Part shown: piece by piece, positions 8,681-17,631 of the stretch
Layout of the letters: each line of letters opens with the position of its first letter
Position numbering within the stretch: the first letter of the stretch is position 1
DNA from: Chitinivibrionales bacterium
Lineage (GTDB): Bacteria > Fibrobacterota > Chitinivibrionia > Chitinivibrionales > JANQEN01
Length of the DNA stretch: 59,637 nt
Assembly: GCA_028278335.1 (NCBI GenBank)
Contig: JANQEN010000241.1
Location: 1 to 59,637 of the forward strand
Direction of reading: 5' to 3'
Position numbers and translations under genes: made by a program
Notes under the pieces: model-generated
Databases searched by the model: none
What the model saw: the letters and a program-made list of their open reading frames with translations, nothing else
What the model was told of the DNA's origin: nothing

Positions 8681-8839
8681 AGTACTAATCCTGATGAGTG
8701 GATAGTTTATATGGTATAATTAATATTATGTAATTAATAGTACTGTATATAGCAATACCATGCAAGTATAAAAGTTAAATCCTGTTAAGGATTTTTAACG
8801 ATTAACAATTTTATCAAATCACCGATTGAATCTTATATA

Positions 8840-9901
8840 ATGAAGCACAAAAATCTATTTCCTATTTCGGTTCTTATTATTTTTAGTTTCCTCATATGTG
8901 TTAACAGCTTAGAGGGAGGGAGAAGAAAAAGAAGAAGTAAAAGGTTAAAAAAAACTCAAACAGTAGAGATTAAACTGAGACCAGACTCTACCACTATCAA
9001 GCCACCTATTCCGACCAAAAAAGACTCTATCCCTAAACAAAAATCTATGTCCGATCTTACTCCGATTTTTTTTCCCGTTGAAAAATGGCCGGGAGAGACA
9101 TTTATTCTGTTAGAAAAAATTAGGATGTTTCAAAAGTTTGGGTATGAGCTCTACCTCACTCCTCATCTCTCACCAAGTAGCACTCCAATTAACAGTCGCA
9201 TAGAGCTAAAGTCAAGGCGTCTTCGATACGAACTCCTTAAAAACAGCTTTATTCACATATCATCGGTTAAGCAACTTTCAAATGGAGAGTATCTGGTCAG
9301 TGCAACCTCTGACAAACTGGGAGTACCAGTCTATGGCAAGACTAAAGAGGGCATCATAGAGGGATTGGCTCATATGACAGACAAAGAACTTGCTAAAAAA
9401 AGATGGCTTAACAAATCGATCTATTCACGCAGGCGCTGTATCGACCTGTTCGATTCCACGCGCCATACCTTTTCAAACATAAAGGTTCCAGTCACAGAAG
9501 CCCTCAAAGTGATCGATGTTCGTTGGGGTATCGTCCCACTACCACCTCAGTTACTTTGGTTAGTTGTGGAGCGAACTGACAAAACCAAAGGAGTCATTCC
9601 TGTCAATGTTAGCTTTACCAATGTTATTCGTACGCAGGATCAATATAAATTTCCTTGGGAGTCAGCTCTTTTTGAAAAGAACCCTAAAGAGATTTACTCC
9701 TGGGATGCCTATACCTGGGAGACCATTAATAAACATAGCATCTTTATTGGGATGAGCCCTGAACAGGTACGTCTTTCCTGGGGTGAACCAAAAAAACATG
9801 AAAATCGTAGAGATGAGAAAGGAGATTCTATAACAATCTTTATCTACGAAGGCAAAAAATTGACATTTAAGAACAATGCCCTAATAGCGACCTCTCATTA
9901 A
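8840..9901 (+). CDS. Secreted protein with C-terminal SmpA/BamE-like domain
   Basis: 353 residues with a signal peptide (1-24), a highly basic stretch (GGRRKRRSKRLKK, ~27-39), a Pro/Lys linker and a central region with no recognised family. The last ~55 residues (FIGMSPEQVRLSWGEPKKHENRRDEK..., then KLTFKNNALI) match the SmpA/OmlA (BamE) pattern, in which a helix reading GMspeqV...GxP is followed by a beta-hairpin. That fold usually occurs in small envelope lipoproteins and outer-membrane assembly factors; here it is appended to a larger protein, so function is unknown. No Shine-Dalgarno is visible. It converges with the next gene, 11 bp apart. Confidence 0.7.
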   Translation: MKHKNLFPISVLIIFSFLICVNSLEGGRRKRRSKRLKKTQTVEIKLRPDSTTIKPPIPTKKDSIPKQKSMSDLTPIFFPVEKWPGETFILLEKIRMFQKFGYELYLTPHLSPSSTPINSRIELKSRRLRYELLKNSFIHISSVKQLSNGEYLVSATSDKLGVPVYGKTKEGIIEGLAHMTDKELAKKRWLNKSIYSRRRCIDLFDSTRHTFSNIKVPVTEALKVIDVRWGIVPLPPQLLWLVVERTDKTKGVIPVNVSFTNVIRTQDQYKFPWESALFEKNPKEIYSWDAYTWETINKHSIFIGMSPEQVRLSWGEPKKHENRRDEKGDSITIFIYEGKKLTFKNNALIATSH

Positions 9902-9912
9902 TGATATTAGGA

Positions 9913-11010
9913 CTAAAGGAGATTTTGAACAATCTTTTCTAACTCTTTTTCTTGTACCTCTAATGAGTTTAACAGTTGAAATTGATTACGACAACGCACA
10001 AGGTTGTGCTCTTTATAGTCAGTTTTAAAGTATCTATCTCCCGCTAAATAGTCCGTTAAAAAACGAACCCCCACTTCAAAGGTAATCAGCTTTGCAGAAA
10101 AAACAAGATTGTCTATTTCATCGGGGGTAATAAAGACCTTTGCCTCTGAAAGATATCCCTTGACTAAAGCGCAAAAAAGGTCTTTCTGAATCGTCATTTT
10201 TGCACAACGCGAAGAATCCTCCGGCTCTAATACTGTCGCAGTGCGAACCATATCCCCAAAGTCAAACAGAATGGATCCGGGCATGACCGTATCAAGGTCA
10301 ATGACACAGACACCCTGATCACTCTTTTTATCAAAGAGGACATTATTCACCTTGGTATCATTATGTACGACCCGCTTTGGAATATTTTTGCTCTTCATTA
10401 AGGCATCTGCCAAATAAGCAAGTTCTTCATATTTTTTTACAAGGATAATTTCCTTTGAGCACTCCTTTGCTCTCCCACAGACATCTGCAGAGAGCGCCTC
10501 TTCAAACTGTGCTAATCGCTTTGTAGTGTTATGAAAGTCGGGAATTGTTTCATGAAGATTTGGCCCAGGAAGATCAATCAAGTCATGCTGGAACCGAGCA
10601 AAGGCAGCTGCAGCCTCATAGACTATTTTCTTAGAGGTAACAACCTCGATAGTATAGGTACCTTCAACAAAAGAAAAGAGACGCCAAAAGGCATTGTTTA
10701 CCTCAAACCAAAACCCACCATCATTAGCTTTTATCAGATGTAAAGAGCGTGTTTTAGAGTGCAATGATTTTTGAGCACTCTGTTTATTGTCAAGATGAGC
10801 AACTATCCGGCTTATATTATCCATAACCTTATTAGGTTGTTTAAACACCTCCTGATTTAGCCGCTGAAGAATATATCGAACAGATTGAACACCTTTTTTG
10901 CAGGTAACACAAAAAGTATCATGTATATGCCCATTCCCATAAGGCTCAATAGATATAGGAGACCCAACAAGAGAAAACTGTTCACTTATCTCAACAAGCT
11001 TTTGATTCAC
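9913..11010 (-). CDS. APH-fold sugar kinase, NahK (N-acetylhexosamine 1-kinase)-like
   Basis: 365 residues with the aminoglycoside phosphotransferase/choline kinase fold. The catalytic loop VVHNDTKVNNVLFD and metal site VCVIDLDTVMPGSILFDFGDMVR closely follow the NahK pattern (HNDTK.NNVLFD, CVIDLDTVMPG). NahK phosphorylates GlcNAc/GalNAc at C1. The start is GTG with GGGGAG just upstream, overlapping the birA stop as GTGA (4 bp), so the two are co-transcribed. No lacto-N-biose phosphorylase or sugar transporter lies nearby, so the substrate is unsettled; general amino-sugar salvage is an inference. Confidence 0.75.
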   Translation of the reverse strand: MNQKLVEISEQFSLVGSPISIEPYGNGHIHDTFCVTCKKGVQSVRYILQRLNQEVFKQPNKVMDNISRIVAHLDNKQSAQKSLHSKTRSLHLIKANDGGFWFEVNNAFWRLFSFVEGTYTIEVVTSKKIVYEAAAAFARFQHDLIDLPGPNLHETIPDFHNTTKRLAQFEEALSADVCGRAKECSKEIILVKKYEELAYLADALMKSKNIPKRVVHNDTKVNNVLFDKKSDQGVCVIDLDTVMPGSILFDFGDMVRTATVLEPEDSSRCAKMTIQKDLFCALVKGYLSEAKVFITPDEIDNLVFSAKLITFEVGVRFLTDYLAGDRYFKTDYKEHNLVRCRNQFQLLNSLEVQEKELEKIVQNLL

Positions 11011-11771
11011 TCTACTCCCCGATTACCTTCATGAAAACTGATTTCGCCACAGTAGAGTTGACGCATCTCCCCTGCCGCTGTTTTAAATTGTAAAGTCCCA
11101 TCCCCATTGATTCCAAGAACAGTCCCCTCAGTCTTCCTCTCCCCCTCAACAATCGTCCTCATCTCACCCTTATAGGCAAGTCGCTTATTGATTATACTAT
11201 GAAAGGGGGCAAACCCACTCGACAAAAAATCCTTGAAAAACGAACTAAAAATATTAAGGAAGTCCGTTAACACCTTTTCCAATTTCATGCAGAATCCTAA
11301 TTCACAAGAAAGCGAGGTGGCCGGTCGATCGAGGAGGGAGAGGTCCTCCTGAGTGGAATTGATATTTATACCAACCCCCAATATTGCATAGGTGTTAGTT
11401 TGAGAAACGGTTTCACAGAGCACACCACACACTTTTTTTCCTTTAATAAGAAGATCGTTGGGCCATTTAATGTAATTCTCTATTTGATAAGCCCTTAGTG
11501 CATCACTAACACTTAATACTGCCAATTGAGGAATGTTTGGCCAGAGAGATGGATCCAGACCTGTTAAAGGAAGAAGCAAAGAAAAGGTAAGATCTTTGCC
11601 TGAGGAGGAGCGCCATTGTCGCTCAAACCGGCCCCGTCCCTGGCTCTGCTCTTTTGCCACAACTACAGTATAATCAGAAAATTTTTTATGGTTTTTCTTT
11701 AAAATATCGTTGGTAGATGGAAGTGAGTCATACCACAAAATAGTGTAGTGATTCAAATTCAAAGGGGGCAT
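11007..11771 (-). CDS. birA: Biotin--[acetyl-CoA-carboxylase] ligase
   Basis: Attaches biotin to carrier proteins through biotinyl-5'-AMP. The biotin-binding signatures are present: LPSTNDILKK (~17-26), GRGRFERQWRSSSGKDLTFS (~46-65), IKWPNDLLIKGKKVCGVL (~101-118) and GVGININ (~132-138), followed by a C-terminal SH3-like domain (GTVLGINGDGTLQF). At 254 residues it lacks the N-terminal helix-turn-helix, so it is a monofunctional ligase rather than a bio-operon repressor. It is the first gene of a two-gene unit with the NahK-like kinase. Confidence 0.93.
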   Translation of the reverse strand: MPPLNLNHYTILWYDSLPSTNDILKKNHKKFSDYTVVVAKEQSQGRGRFERQWRSSSGKDLTFSLLLPLTGLDPSLWPNIPQLAVLSVSDALRAYQIENYIKWPNDLLIKGKKVCGVLCETVSQTNTYAILGVGININSTQEDLSLLDRPATSLSCELGFCMKLEKVLTDFLNIFSSFFKDFLSSGFAPFHSIINKRLAYKGEMRTIVEGERKTEGTVLGINGDGTLQFKTAAGEMRQLYCGEISFHEGNRGVE

Positions 11772-11889
11772 TTATGCACACTCATTTTTTTTATAATTTA
11801 ATTGTGTTTGTTTTTTTTCCGTATTATTTTCACAAATATACTTTTTATACGTATTCTAAATAAAATACATTTATAGCATATTACCCCAC

Positions 11890-12153
11890 ATGACTAAGAA
11901 CGAAAGAACAAGCACCATGGACCAAAAAAAGGCCCTTTTAATTAAAAAAGCCCAAAAGCTGTATGGTGAAATCTTTCCCTGCATCAACAAACCCTCCTTG
12001 GATGAGTGCTTCACCTTCTCATTGGATGGTGAGCCAATATTGTGGTTTAACACCCGTGATAAGAGCACTCACATGGTTACCAGTGAAAAGGTTGCCATCT
12101 ATAATGTTGTAAAAATGGACTCAGCTAAGAATAAAGCAAAAAAGGTAACTTAA
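11890..12153 (+). CDS. Small hypothetical protein
   Basis: 87 residues: a Lys/Ala-rich helical start (KKALLIKKAQKLYG), then a mixed segment (GEIFPCINKPSLDECF, DGEPILWFNTRDKSTHMV) and a basic tail. The composition looks protein-like rather than random, with two cysteines and several aromatics. An alternative ATG lies ten codons in; neither has a clear Shine-Dalgarno. No family is recognised and no neighbour explains it. Confidence 0.5.
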   Translation: MTKNERTSTMDQKKALLIKKAQKLYGEIFPCINKPSLDECFTFSLDGEPILWFNTRDKSTHMVTSEKVAIYNVVKMDSAKNKAKKVT

Positions 12154-12245
12154 GAGTCCCCGTCTGCTGCAATAGAAAGTTATTTATTACATTTTGCTAT
12201 GGTCTAAGCCCAAATTATACCGGTATATTTTGTCTTCCTAATTCA

Positions 12246-13034
12246 ATGAAAGAACTACTCAAAGCTCTGATTACGCCATATAAAACAAAAATTAATACCC
12301 CCCATATATGGTATATTGGTCCGGTGATTTTTAGTGTAGTCCTTCTTCTTACCTGCTCAATCCACACTCCATTAAATGACATGGACCCATCATTGTGTAT
12401 TGATATAGAAGGTAATGTGTATAAGACTGTACAGATCGGCAATCAAATTTGGATGGCCGAGAACTTGCGCACCACCACCTTTAATGATAAGGTGAAAATC
12501 CCCTATATTAATAATAATGGATCACCTCAAAAGCAAAGAACCCCAGGCCACAGCTATTACGCAAATGAGCTAAACCTGGATAGCATAAAAAAGTATGGCA
12601 TGCTCTATAATTGGTATGCGGTAAACACTAAAAAGCTTGCCCCTAAGGGCTGGCGCATACCCTCTCAATCGGATTGGGAAATTTTAGAAAATTATTTAAT
12701 TGAATATGGATTTAACTGGGATGGCACACGCCAGGAAAATAAATTTGCTAAATCTTTGGCATCTCAGACAGGTTGGGATAGTAGCAACACCGAAGGAGCT
12801 ATAGGACACAACAGAATACAAAACAATATTATTGGATTTAATGGTTATCCCGCAGGATACCACAGTTTAAACAACTGGTTCTATCTAAAAGGACAAAACA
12901 CCTTTTATTGGAGCAGTACAGAATACGATAGTACCCGGGCAATCTATAGCAGTCTCTATTTCGATGTGGAGTACCTATTAAGAGACTATTATCACAAAGG
13001 AAATGGGTATTCTGTGCGGCTTATTAAGGAGTGA
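12246..13034 (+). CDS. FISUMP (Fibrobacter major paralogous domain) lipoprotein
   Basis: 262 residues. A hydrophobic segment (~20-37) ends in lipobox-like LLLTC|SIHTP. From ~50 on it follows the TIGR02145 FISUMP pattern: DIEGNVYKTVQIGNQIWMAEN, GMLYNWYAV, LAPKGWRIPSQSDWE, FNGYPAGYH, YWSSTEYD and a C-terminal GYSVRLIKE. This domain is greatly expanded in Fibrobacter and frequent in Bacteroidetes surface proteins; its fold is related to FGE/C-type-lectin-like modules and its role is unclear. It converges with the prolyl oligopeptidase gene, 16 bp apart. It is the best taxonomic clue in the window. Confidence 0.88.
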   Translation: MKELLKALITPYKTKINTPHIWYIGPVIFSVVLLLTCSIHTPLNDMDPSLCIDIEGNVYKTVQIGNQIWMAENLRTTTFNDKVKIPYINNNGSPQKQRTPGHSYYANELNLDSIKKYGMLYNWYAVNTKKLAPKGWRIPSQSDWEILENYLIEYGFNWDGTRQENKFAKSLASQTGWDSSNTEGAIGHNRIQNNIIGFNGYPAGYHSLNNWFYLKGQNTFYWSSTEYDSTRAIYSSLYFDVEYLLRDYYHKGNGYSVRLIKE

Positions 13035-13050
13035 TTTAAATTCCGCAATA

Positions 13051-15168
13051 CTATCTTGGCTTCATACCAAGATTATAAAAGGTAAAGGCCCAAATATCAG
13101 CCTCCTCCTCAATCTGTTTGGCAACCGGTTTGCCACCGCCATGGCCAGATTGCGTTTCAATACGGATAAGCGTTGGGTTAGGTCCTTTATACTTCTCCTG
13201 AAGTGTTGCCATATATTTAAAGGAGTGAGCAGGAACAACACGATCATCATGGTCAGCGGTGGTGACCAAGATAGCAGGATAATTCTGTCCCTCTTTTATA
13301 GTGTGTACCGGTGAATAGCCATAGAGATACTCAAACATCTCTTTACTATCAGCACTGGTACCATAGTCAACAGCCCAATAGTGGCCGATTGTAAAGGTGT
13401 GATATTTGAGCATATCCATCACACCAACTGCTGGTAGTGCCACCCGAAAAAGTTCGGGTTCTTGATTGACCACAGCACCAATTAACAGACCACCATTAGA
13501 TCGGCCTTGAATAGCAAGTTTTTCCGGGTTTGTATATCCTTTACTTATCAGAAATCGGGCTGCTGCAATAAAATCATCAAAGACATTCTGCTTGTTCATT
13601 TTCGTCCCTGCTAAATGCCACTTCTCGCCATACTCTCCGCCACCACGCAGATTTACAGAAGCATACACACCACCATTCTCCAACCACACCAAACGGCTCG
13701 GTCTAAAAGCGGGAGTAATACTAATATTAAAACCACCATATCCATAAAGAAGCAGAGGATTATCGCCTGAAAGAGCAAGGTCTTTTTTATGAACAACAAA
13801 GAGTGGAACTGTAGTACTGTCCTTGCTGGTAAAAAAAAGCTGCTTTGTCACAAAATCATCGGTATTGCAATCTACTGCGGCTTTAAAAAAGGGCTCGGAT
13901 CGATTTTCTTCAATATGGTAGGTGTAAACATTAGTTGGTTTTGTAAAAGAGGTAAAGGTATAAAAGGCTCGATCCTCCTTGCGTTTTGCATTGCATTGAT
14001 ACACCGTTCCAATTCCTGGAAGGGGTACCGTATGTAGATAGGCTCCTTCTTGGTCAAAGACCTTCATAACACTATGGGCATCTTTTTGAAATAGAGCAAT
14101 AATACGATCACCACCAATCACCACTTGAGACAACACCTCATGAGGATGCTCAGGTATCACCTCACTCCACGCTAACGGCTGACTATTTTGAAGATCAATG
14201 GCAATGAGGCGATAGTTAGGCGCTTTGTGGTTCGTCAGAACCAATAAATCACCATTGTGATGGTCTACAACCTGAAAGTCATCATCAAAGGTAGTAATAA
14301 TTTTTTTAATTGGTCTGTTAGGTCGAGTAAGATCTTTAATATAGAGTGCATTTCCACTGGTCGTCTCTATAGCTGAAATAACAAGAACCTTTCCGTCCTC
14401 AGTCACTGAAGGGAAAAAACCTCGACGCGGATAGGAGCTGTTCTCATAAATCAATTTATCTTCTTGCTGCTGTGTCCCCAAGCGGTGGTAATAGACACGA
14501 TTATTCTCGTTCTGTCCTGAGAGGGTACTCTGAGAGTCCGGTTTAGGATAGGCGCTGTAGAAAAAGCCACCCTTATGCCAAGCGATTCCAGAAAACTTGA
14601 TCCATTTTAGGTGGTCTGAAAGTAAGGTTCCTGTTTTAATCTCCTTTACAAAAAACTCTCGCCAATCCGATCCTGCTTGTGATATGCCGTATCCCAAGTA
14701 TCTACCATCAGGAGAGACGGAAAAGGTTGCAAGCGAAGTAGTGCCATCTTTAGAAATGGTGTTGGGATCTAAGATCACCTGTGGTTTTGCAGAAAGGGAA
14801 TCAAGTTTATAGTAGACACTCTGATTTTGCAATCCGCTATTTTTGGCATAGAAATAGTAGCCGCCCTCTTTCCACGGTGCTGACATTCGGGGATAATTCC
14901 AGAGTGAGGTGAGTCGGTCTTGGATCTTTTTTCGGTAGGGAATTCTATTGAGGTAGGCGAAGGTAATCCTGTTCTGAGCTTTGACCCAAGCAGCGGTTTC
15001 TTTAGACCTATCATCTTCCAGCCATTGGTAAGGATCGGAAACAGTTGTTCCAAAATAGGTATCACGATGGTCGCTTTTTTGTGTGATCGGATAGGGAATG
15101 TTTTTGTTTTGACAACAGAGGAAAAAGCAAACAAAGAGAACATATGAGATCTTTAAAATAACTCCCAT
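13051..15168 (-). CDS. Prolyl oligopeptidase (S9A), secreted
   Basis: Cleaves short peptides after proline. The N-terminus is a lipoprotein-type signal (LFVCFFLCCQNKN). Next comes the S9A start (DTYFGTTVSDPYQWLEDDRS, ~37-56), then a seven-bladed propeller, then an alpha/beta hydrolase domain. The catalytic triad is visible: Ser557 in GRSNGG, Asp in DHDDR (~640-644), His676 in SGHGGG. The length (705) is that of the family. The start is supported by AAGGATA. It lies 42 bp downstream of rubrerythrin on the same strand and may be co-transcribed. The hairpin ATCTTGG/CCAAGAT (13053-13073) spans its last codons. Confidence 0.93.
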   Translation of the reverse strand: MGVILKISYVLFVCFFLCCQNKNIPYPITQKSDHRDTYFGTTVSDPYQWLEDDRSKETAAWVKAQNRITFAYLNRIPYRKKIQDRLTSLWNYPRMSAPWKEGGYYFYAKNSGLQNQSVYYKLDSLSAKPQVILDPNTISKDGTTSLATFSVSPDGRYLGYGISQAGSDWREFFVKEIKTGTLLSDHLKWIKFSGIAWHKGGFFYSAYPKPDSQSTLSGQNENNRVYYHRLGTQQQEDKLIYENSSYPRRGFFPSVTEDGKVLVISAIETTSGNALYIKDLTRPNRPIKKIITTFDDDFQVVDHHNGDLLVLTNHKAPNYRLIAIDLQNSQPLAWSEVIPEHPHEVLSQVVIGGDRIIALFQKDAHSVMKVFDQEGAYLHTVPLPGIGTVYQCNAKRKEDRAFYTFTSFTKPTNVYTYHIEENRSEPFFKAAVDCNTDDFVTKQLFFTSKDSTTVPLFVVHKKDLALSGDNPLLLYGYGGFNISITPAFRPSRLVWLENGGVYASVNLRGGGEYGEKWHLAGTKMNKQNVFDDFIAAARFLISKGYTNPEKLAIQGRSNGGLLIGAVVNQEPELFRVALPAVGVMDMLKYHTFTIGHYWAVDYGTSADSKEMFEYLYGYSPVHTIKEGQNYPAILVTTADHDDRVVPAHSFKYMATLQEKYKGPNPTLIRIETQSGHGGGKPVAKQIEEEADIWAFTFYNLGMKPR

Positions 15169-15210
15169 AAAAAATATCCTTACATTAAAAACAGTTTGAT
15201 AGTTAGGTAA

Positions 15211-15705
15211 TTATGATACGAGTTTGAAGTGATCCTTTGAAACGCCACAGACCGGACAGGTCTCCGGTGCTTGGCCATCTGCGACATACCCACATACCTG
15301 ACACACATGATATTCGGTCTCTGTTTCGTCAACCAGGTGATTTAGAGCCTTTTTGTAAAGCTCGGCATGGGACGCTTCGGCATCACGGGCTTGACTAAAA
15401 CTTTTAGCAGCACCGTTGTCACCCTCCTCTTCAGCCGCTTGAATCATAGGACGATATTCATTTTCACTGACTGACATCTCTCGATCAAAACTGGATTGTA
15501 GATTTTCATCTGTTGACTGGACGACCTTTAACAAGCGCAAGTTTTTTAAGGCATGCACCTCTTCTGCAGCACTGATAGCTCGAAAGAGTGAGGCCATCTG
15601 TGGGTACCCCTCTTTGTCTGCTTTCTCTGCAAAAGCCTTTAAGCGAAGCGCTGCCTTTGACTCTCCCACAAAGGCATTGTAGAGATTCTTCTCAGTCTGA
15701 CTCAT
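15211..15705 (-). CDS. rbr: Rubrerythrin
   Basis: Non-haem diiron peroxidase protecting against hydrogen peroxide, typical of anaerobes and microaerophiles. An N-terminal four-helix ferritin-like domain (~1-130) carries Glu/His ligands (for example AAEEVHALKN and DAEASHAELY). A C-terminal rubredoxin-like domain has two CxxC pairs (CQVCGYV and CPVCGVSK). I start at the second ATG because GAGGAG lies 6 nt upstream; the first ATG abuts that Shine-Dalgarno. It follows the ferritin-like gene by 35 bp, making an oxidative-stress pair. Confidence 0.93.
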   Translation of the reverse strand: MSQTEKNLYNAFVGESKAALRLKAFAEKADKEGYPQMASLFRAISAAEEVHALKNLRLLKVVQSTDENLQSSFDREMSVSENEYRPMIQAAEEEGDNGAAKSFSQARDAEASHAELYKKALNHLVDETETEYHVCQVCGYVADGQAPETCPVCGVSKDHFKLVS

Positions 15706-15740
15706 ATGCATCTCCTCATAATTGACATTAGAACCCTTGG

Positions 15741-16184
15741 TTATTTCTCTTTTTTTATATCAGCATACTCTTTTTCCAAAATATACTGGTGGCGTAACTC
15801 CTCCTCAGCAAGGGCACTGAAAAGGGAACGAGCTTTATTGGAACATTCAAACTGCCCAATATATCTATATAAATCGTAGGCTTTTTTCTCTGCCTTAATG
15901 GCAAATTCTAAGGTCTCTATTACGGTGCTTGCCCCTTTTGGCTTTTTTACTCGCGCCAAAATTGATTCATCAAAGGAGGGTGAGTCTTCCTGCTTGGGGA
16001 AACATACTTCGCCACTTTCAACGATTGCCCGTAATCGTTGTGCATGATCATTCTCCATGGCAATCAACTCTTGAAAAACCGCCTTCGTGCTTTCTCGATC
16101 ACAATGCTCACAAAGCTGCTCATAAGTCTTTGCTGCGTCAATTTCCATGCTTATGGCAAACTGAAGAACCTCATCAAACTGCAT
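15741..16184 (-). CDS. Ferritin-like diiron protein (rubrerythrin-type, no rubredoxin domain)
   Basis: 147 residues, all-helical, with two ExxH-type half sites: EIDAAKTYEQL...MENDHAQRL (N-terminal half) and IKAEKKAYDLY...EEELRHQYIL (C-terminal half). These are the bridging ligands of a four-helix diiron bundle. It has no C-terminal CxxC, unlike the neighbouring rubrerythrin. A good Shine-Dalgarno (GAAAGAAGG) precedes ATG. A role in peroxide or iron handling with the next gene is inferred. Confidence 0.8.
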   Translation of the reverse strand: MQFDEVLQFAISMEIDAAKTYEQLCEHCDRESTKAVFQELIAMENDHAQRLRAIVESGEVCFPKQEDSPSFDESILARVKKPKGASTVIETLEFAIKAEKKAYDLYRYIGQFECSNKARSLFSALAEEELRHQYILEKEYADIKKEK

Positions 16185-16206
16185 ATATACCTTCTTTCTA
16201 AATGAG

Positions 16207-16247
16207 ACTCCGCTCTAAGGGAGTGTGGAAACAGCGGAGTTTTTTTT
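16207..16247 (+). terminator. Terminator-like hairpin with T-run on the plus strand
   Basis: A perfect 8-bp stem ACTCCGCT/AGCGGAGT with an 18-nt loop is followed by seven T's on the plus strand. The genes on both sides are on the minus strand, so the T-run does not serve them. It might block antisense transcription or act as an RNA processing stem between the Mur ligase and ferritin genes. Confidence 0.5.
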
Positions 16248-17631
16248 ATGAATCAATTGTCCTGACAATACTTTGGGCAAAGGCCGGCAATGAGGGATCG
16301 CGGGCCCCCATAGAGATAATTACATCTTCTGGGGTGACAATTTCCTTAATCAGTGTCAGTGCTTCCTCTCTCTCAGTGGGAGCATATACCTTCCTCTGGC
16401 AAGGATCAATCTGCTCAGCAAGTTTGACAGAGGAGACATCCCGGTCGGCCGAACCACCAGCATAATATATGGGGAGCAGCAGCAAACGATCCTTTTCTCG
16501 CAGTATATCCTTAAATAGCGCAACCAATTCATCAAAAAGAAATTTTGTTGGTCCAAAACCATGGGGTTGAAAGAGTGCAATGATGCTGTCTGATAGAGAC
16601 TGGGCTGTTTCAATTGCAGCTTTTAGCTTCTCTGGATTATGGGCAAAATCATCAATTACTGAAATACCTTTTTTTGTTTGTGTAACATCAAACCGGCGTG
16701 CAATGCCCTGGTACTGTGGTGCAGCCTTGGCAAGATCGACATCGGAACAGCCAAGAAAGGAGCAGACCGCTAAAGCTGCATTTAAGTTTTCGATCATATA
16801 CCTTCCTGGATAGGGCAGGGAAAAGGTATACCCCCTCTGTGAAAGAGAGACCGAACCTTTCGTATTCTCAAAGGTATCAGGAGCAAAATCAGCAGAAGTT
16901 GTCAAACCAAAGGTGCGGCGATCAGTCTTACTGTCAAGAGATCTGATTCGCTGATCATCGTTTGCGATAAATATGTGGGAAGATTGATCAGCAAGTGTTT
17001 TAAAGAGAGAGCAGGTTTCAGCGATTGGTTTGTGGTCTTTAGAGACATTCAGAAAAGCAGATACATAGGGTGCATATTTTACCAGGGTGCCATCACTCTC
17101 ATCTGCTTCAAACACTAAAAACTCACCGGAGTCATAGTAGGCATTGCCAAGAAGACCATTTTTAGACAATTCATTTAATCCTGCGCCAGTAATCAGCGAG
17201 GGGCGTTTTCCACACTGTGAAAGGAGGTGAAAAATAAGCGCTGTTACGGTAGATTTGCCGCTAGTACCGGCAATGGCAATACTCTTTTTCTGAGAAACCA
17301 GGGCAGCCAACACATCAGAGCGGTGATAGATCGGGAGCGAAAGCTCCTTTGCTCGAGCAATGTCGGGATTTGAATCCTCGATTGCAGTTGAGACCACTAG
17401 GCAGTCGGTTTGTGGTGAAATTCCAGAGCCATCCTGGTTGTGAATTGAACAGCCAAGGGCTGTAAGTTTGCTTTGTACTGACTCTGTGCTGGGATTATTG
17501 ATGAGCCTGTCCGACCCACTCACTTCAAGCTCTGCCCAGCGCAGATATTGGGCAAGCGCACTCATACCTGATCCAAAGATTCCCACAAAATGTACTCGAC
17601 GACAGGATGTTTCCTTAATCAATAAAGACAA
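16246..17631 (-). CDS. Mur ligase family protein, MurC/Mpl-like
   Basis: ATP-dependent ligase joining an amino acid or peptide to UDP-MurNAc. It has the N-terminal MurC-type Rossmann motif VHFVGIFGSGMSALAQYL (~13-30), P-loop AGTSGKST (121-128), FEADESDGT (~174-182) and a C-terminal domain starting DDFAHNPEKLKAA. Canonical MurC has DDYGHHP; the DDFAH form is closer to Mpl, which reattaches recycled murein tripeptide. The 461-residue length fits both. The start is TTG after GGAGGGAA, lying 17 bp inside the end of the YkuD gene, so the pair is translationally coupled. Without knowing whether a separate murC exists, Mpl is the better guess. Confidence 0.75.
   Translation of the reverse strand: MSLLIKETSCRRVHFVGIFGSGMSALAQYLRWAELEVSGSDRLINNPSTESVQSKLTALGCSIHNQDGSGISPQTDCLVVSTAIEDSNPDIARAKELSLPIYHRSDVLAALVSQKKSIAIAGTSGKSTVTALIFHLLSQCGKRPSLITGAGLNELSKNGLLGNAYYDSGEFLVFEADESDGTLVKYAPYVSAFLNVSKDHKPIAETCSLFKTLADQSSHIFIANDDQRIRSLDSKTDRRTFGLTTSADFAPDTFENTKGSVSLSQRGYTFSLPYPGRYMIENLNAALAVCSFLGCSDVDLAKAAPQYQGIARRFDVTQTKKGISVIDDFAHNPEKLKAAIETAQSLSDSIIALFQPHGFGPTKFLFDELVALFKDILREKDRLLLLPIYYAGGSADRDVSSVKLAEQIDPCQRKVYAPTEREEALTLIKEIVTPEDVIISMGARDPSLPAFAQSIVRTIDS

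Noticed and set aside
13053..13073. Hairpin at the end of the prolyl oligopeptidase gene as terminator
   Set aside because: It lies inside the coding end and no U-tract follows on the minus strand.
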